Source of the DNA: Pseudolysinimonas yzui
GTDB lineage: Bacteria; Actinomycetota; Actinomycetes; Actinomycetales; Microbacteriaceae
Length of the DNA stretch: 64,000 bases
Direction of reading: 5' to 3'
NCBI RefSeq assembly: GCF_014653215.1
Contig: NZ_BNAI01000005.1
Span: 62,001 to 126,000, forward strand
Shown: positions 62,016-64,000 of the stretch, piece after piece
Position numbering within the stretch: the first letter of the stretch is position 1
Layout: each line of letters starts with the position of its first letter
The notes under the pieces: generated by a model
Database searches by the model: none
What the model was told of the DNA's origin: nothing
Seen by the model: the letters and a program-made list of their open reading frames with translations, nothing else
Made by a program: the position numbers and the translations under genes

Positions 62016-62953
62016 GCTGGGATCCGCGCAACCTGCCGTCGCAGGCGGGTCGCACCGTCGTCGTGACGGGCGGCAGCACGGGCATCGGCTACTGGGCCTC
62101 GGAGCAGCTGGCGCGCGCCGGGGCGCGAGTCATCATCGCCGCCCGCTACGCCCCGAAGGCGGCGGAGGCGATCGCCTCTATTCGCGCCCACGTTCCGGGC
62201 GCCGACGTCACGCACGTTCCGTTCGACCTCACCTCCATCGCCGCCGTGCGAAAGACGGCCACCACGATCGCCGAACTCGGCGGCGCCGACGTGCTCGTCA
62301 ACAACGCCGGACTCGTCTTCCCACCGCCGCGCCGGAAGACCACCGAAGACGGACTCGAGTTGCTCGTCGGCGGCAACTTCGTCGGACACTTCGCCCTCAC
62401 AGCCCTCGTCTTCCCCGTGCTGCGTGACCGGGTCGTCGGCCTCGGCTCGTACTCGACGAGGATGGTGCGTGTCGACCTCGACGACCTCATGTCCGTGAAG
62501 AAGTACCGCCCGTTCCGCGCGTACGCGTTCTCGAAGCACGCGGTGCACGGGTTCGCATTCGAACTCGATCGACGGCTGCGTGCCGCGGGGGATGCCCGCA
62601 AGTCGTTGCTCGCCCATCCCGGGTATGCGATGAACGAACTCTCCGAGAAGCGGCCCGGCGTGATCACCGACTCCTCGTGGTGGGTGCGCCTCGGCGGGCA
62701 CCTGTCGGCACCCGTCGGGCAGGGCAAAGACCACGGCGCGTGGCCGGTGGTGCGCGCGGCGATCGATGCGGATGCCGAATCCGGCGAGTTCTACGGCCCG
62801 CGCGACATGTTCGGGTTGCGTGGCGCTCCCGTGGTCGGCCCCGCCGTCGCGTCGAGTGCCTCCCCCGAGTTCGGCGCCAAGCTGTGGGCGCTCGCCGAAC
62901 AGTGGTCGGGCATCCCGTTCTCCCTCACCCAGCGGGGCGGGGCGGTTTCGTGA
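62012..62953 (+). CDS. short-chain dehydrogenase/reductase
   Basis: 313 residues from GTG 62012 (VSWDPRNLPSQAGRTVVV). NAD(P) motif TGGSTGIGYWA, NNAG, and YRPFRAYAFSKHA with the catalytic Tyr/Lys; the usual catalytic Ser lies in LGSYSTR. Related to retinol-dehydrogenase-like SDRs. Substrate unknown. Its end overlaps the P-type ATPase gene by 29 bp. Confidence 0.88.
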   Translation: MSWDPRNLPSQAGRTVVVTGGSTGIGYWASEQLARAGARVIIAARYAPKAAEAIASIRAHVPGADVTHVPFDLTSIAAVRKTATTIAELGGADVLVNNAGLVFPPPRRKTTEDGLELLVGGNFVGHFALTALVFPVLRDRVVGLGSYSTRMVRVDLDDLMSVKKYRPFRAYAFSKHAVHGFAFELDRRLRAAGDARKSLLAHPGYAMNELSEKRPGVITDSSWWVRLGGHLSAPVGQGKDHGAWPVVRAAIDADAESGEFYGPRDMFGLRGAPVVGPAVASSASPEFGAKLWALAEQWSGIPFSLTQRGGAVS

Positions 62954-64000
62954 GGCGGTGGATGAGCTCCAGCGTCAGGGTGCCCGCTGCGGCGGCGCCG
63001 AGTGCCACGACGAGCGAGCCGGGTGAGGGCAGGGCGATCGCGAAGAAGTCGGTGACCAGGGGCACGGCGAACAGGATGCCGAGCCCGAGGTAGCCGGCGA
63101 TCACCACGAGCAGCCGCGGGAGGTCGAGCGGCCGGCTGAGGATCGCGAGCACCCACAGGCCGACGAGAGTCAGGGTGATGACGGCGGCGGAGGGTACTTC
63201 GGCGTCGCGTCCCGATGCTCGCAGGACGAGCACGACGACGGCGACCGTCGCCGCGACGACGAGGCCGGAGGGGATGCAGAAGCGCGCCGCACGGGCGAGG
63301 AACCCCTCCCGGTAACGGCTGGTGTCGGGGAGCAGGGCCAGCACGAGGGCGGGCAGTCCGATGGTCAGGCCGTCGACGGCGGAGAGCTGCCGGGGCAGGA
63401 ACGGGTAGGGCCAGAGCAGGCTTCCGAACAGCACGGCGAAGGCGACGGCGTAGACCGTCTTGGTGAGGAACAGTTTGGCGAGCCGTTCGACGTTGGCGAT
63501 GACCCGGCGCCCTTCGGCGACGACGAGCGGCAGCTCGGCGAACTGCCCGTCGAGCAGGATGACGTCGGCGGCGGCGCGGGTGATCGCCGCGCCGGAGCCC
63601 ATCGCGATGCCGAGGTCGGCGTGCTTGAGGGCGGGGGCGTCGTTGATGCCGTCCCCGGTCATCGCCACGACGCGGCCGCGCGCCCGCAGCGCCTGGATCA
63701 TGAGGTTCTTCTGGTCGGGACGCACCCGGCCGAAGACGGAGTGCGTCTCGAGCACGGCATCCAGTTCCGCCGGATCCTCGGGCAGCCGGGTGGCGTCGTA
63801 TCCGTCGCCGTCGGCGATGCCGGCCTCGCGGGCGATGGCGGCCACCGTCGCCGGGTGGTCTCCCGACAGCACCCAGAGCCGCACGCCTTCCGCGTGGAAG
63901 TAGGCGACGGTGTCGGCGGCGTCGGGCCGCAGATGCTCCTGGAATTCCAGCAGCGCGACGGGGGAGAGGCCGTCGGGGGGCGGGCCGCCCGCATCCTCGT
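62925..64000 (-). CDS. P-type cation-transporting ATPase, C-terminal part
   Basis: The frame is open at the right edge, so the N-terminal ~half (including the phosphorylated DKTG) is outside. Visible: VRLWVLSGDHPATVAAIAREAG, the hinge motif MTGDGINDAPALKHADLGIAMGSG, AAITRAAADVILLD and six C-terminal transmembrane helices. HAD-IC type; the layout resembles the CtpE-like Ca2+ exporters of actinobacteria, but ion specificity is set mostly by helices not fully seen here. Confidence 0.87.
   Translation of the reverse strand, partial: EDAGGPPPDGLSPVALLEFQEHLRPDAADTVAYFHAEGVRLWVLSGDHPATVAAIAREAGIADGDGYDATRLPEDPAELDAVLETHSVFGRVRPDQKNLMIQALRARGRVVAMTGDGINDAPALKHADLGIAMGSGAAITRAAADVILLDGQFAELPLVVAEGRRVIANVERLAKLFLTKTVYAVAFAVLFGSLLWPYPFLPRQLSAVDGLTIGLPALVLALLPDTSRYREGFLARAARFCIPSGLVVAATVAVVVLVLRASGRDAEVPSAAVITLTLVGLWVLAILSRPLDLPRLLVVIAGYLGLGILFAVPLVTDFFAIALPSPGSLVVALGAAAAGTLTLELIHRLTKPPRPAG

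Overview
The window is high-GC DNA with tightly packed genes, many 1-8 bp start/stop overlaps, GTG starts and actinobacterial markers: an HspR-controlled dnaK operon with HAIR operators, heterodimeric CrtYe/CrtYf lycopene cyclase with a lycopene elongase, an F420-type LLM oxidoreductase, a DUF6421 protein and a Roadblock/GTPase module. The best fit is the chromosome of a carotenoid-producing Microbacteriaceae (Actinomycetota). I see no rRNA, CRISPR array, insertion sequence or phage gene. One tRNA (Gly, anticodon CCC) is present.

Layout. 1-6.7 kb: end of a CtaG-type oxidase assembly gene, a PIF1-like helicase, heme oxygenase, a secreted LVIVD/PA-domain protein and small membrane or DUF genes. 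6.7-9.4 kb: five-gene Roadblock/small-GTPase cluster resembling a conservon without its sensor kinase. 9.4-15.8 kb: tRNA-Gly, dcd, idi and the crtE-B-I-Ye-Yf-Eb operon for C50 carotenoids. 15.8-23.8 kb: an MFS transporter, then dnaK-grpE-dnaJ-hspR and a clpB that lacks its N-terminal domain. 23.8-34.3 kb: hydrolase/TetR, LLM oxidoreductase, alcohol dehydrogenase, MBL hydrolase, threonine aldolase and a DUF6421-DUF2264-glycosyltransferase group. 34.4-40.3 kb: a frameshifted AlkD-like gene, exonuclease III, pyrE, a solitary DNA methyltransferase, a HAD phosphatase and an rRNA/tRNA methyltransferase. 40.4-57.6 kb: a large exopolysaccharide locus (priming transferase, UDP-sugar dehydrogenase, six glycosyltransferases, acyltransferase, Wzz-, Wzy- and Wzx-like proteins, beta-helix lipoprotein, pyruvyl transferase, surface protein). 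57.7-64 kb: purA, VOC protein, AraC regulator, chorismate mutase, SDR and the end of a P-type ATPase.

Three signals go beyond the gene list. (1) A C-run/G-run inverted motif (roughly GACCCCC-GAAC-GGGTGA) lies 50-110 bp upstream of each of the five exopolysaccharide transcription units and nowhere else that I noticed, suggesting one regulon. (2) About 19 first-in-operon genes have a TAnnnT hexamer exactly 6-7 nt before the start codon, i.e. leaderless transcription, whereas the exopolysaccharide units have G-rich Shine-Dalgarno leaders. (3) Seven copies of a palindromic repeat (arms GGTYTCGACACGC and GCTACTCGACC) are scattered in and around genes; two of them encode the C-termini of CrtYe and CrtYf.

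All family calls are from reading translated sequence; no database search was possible.
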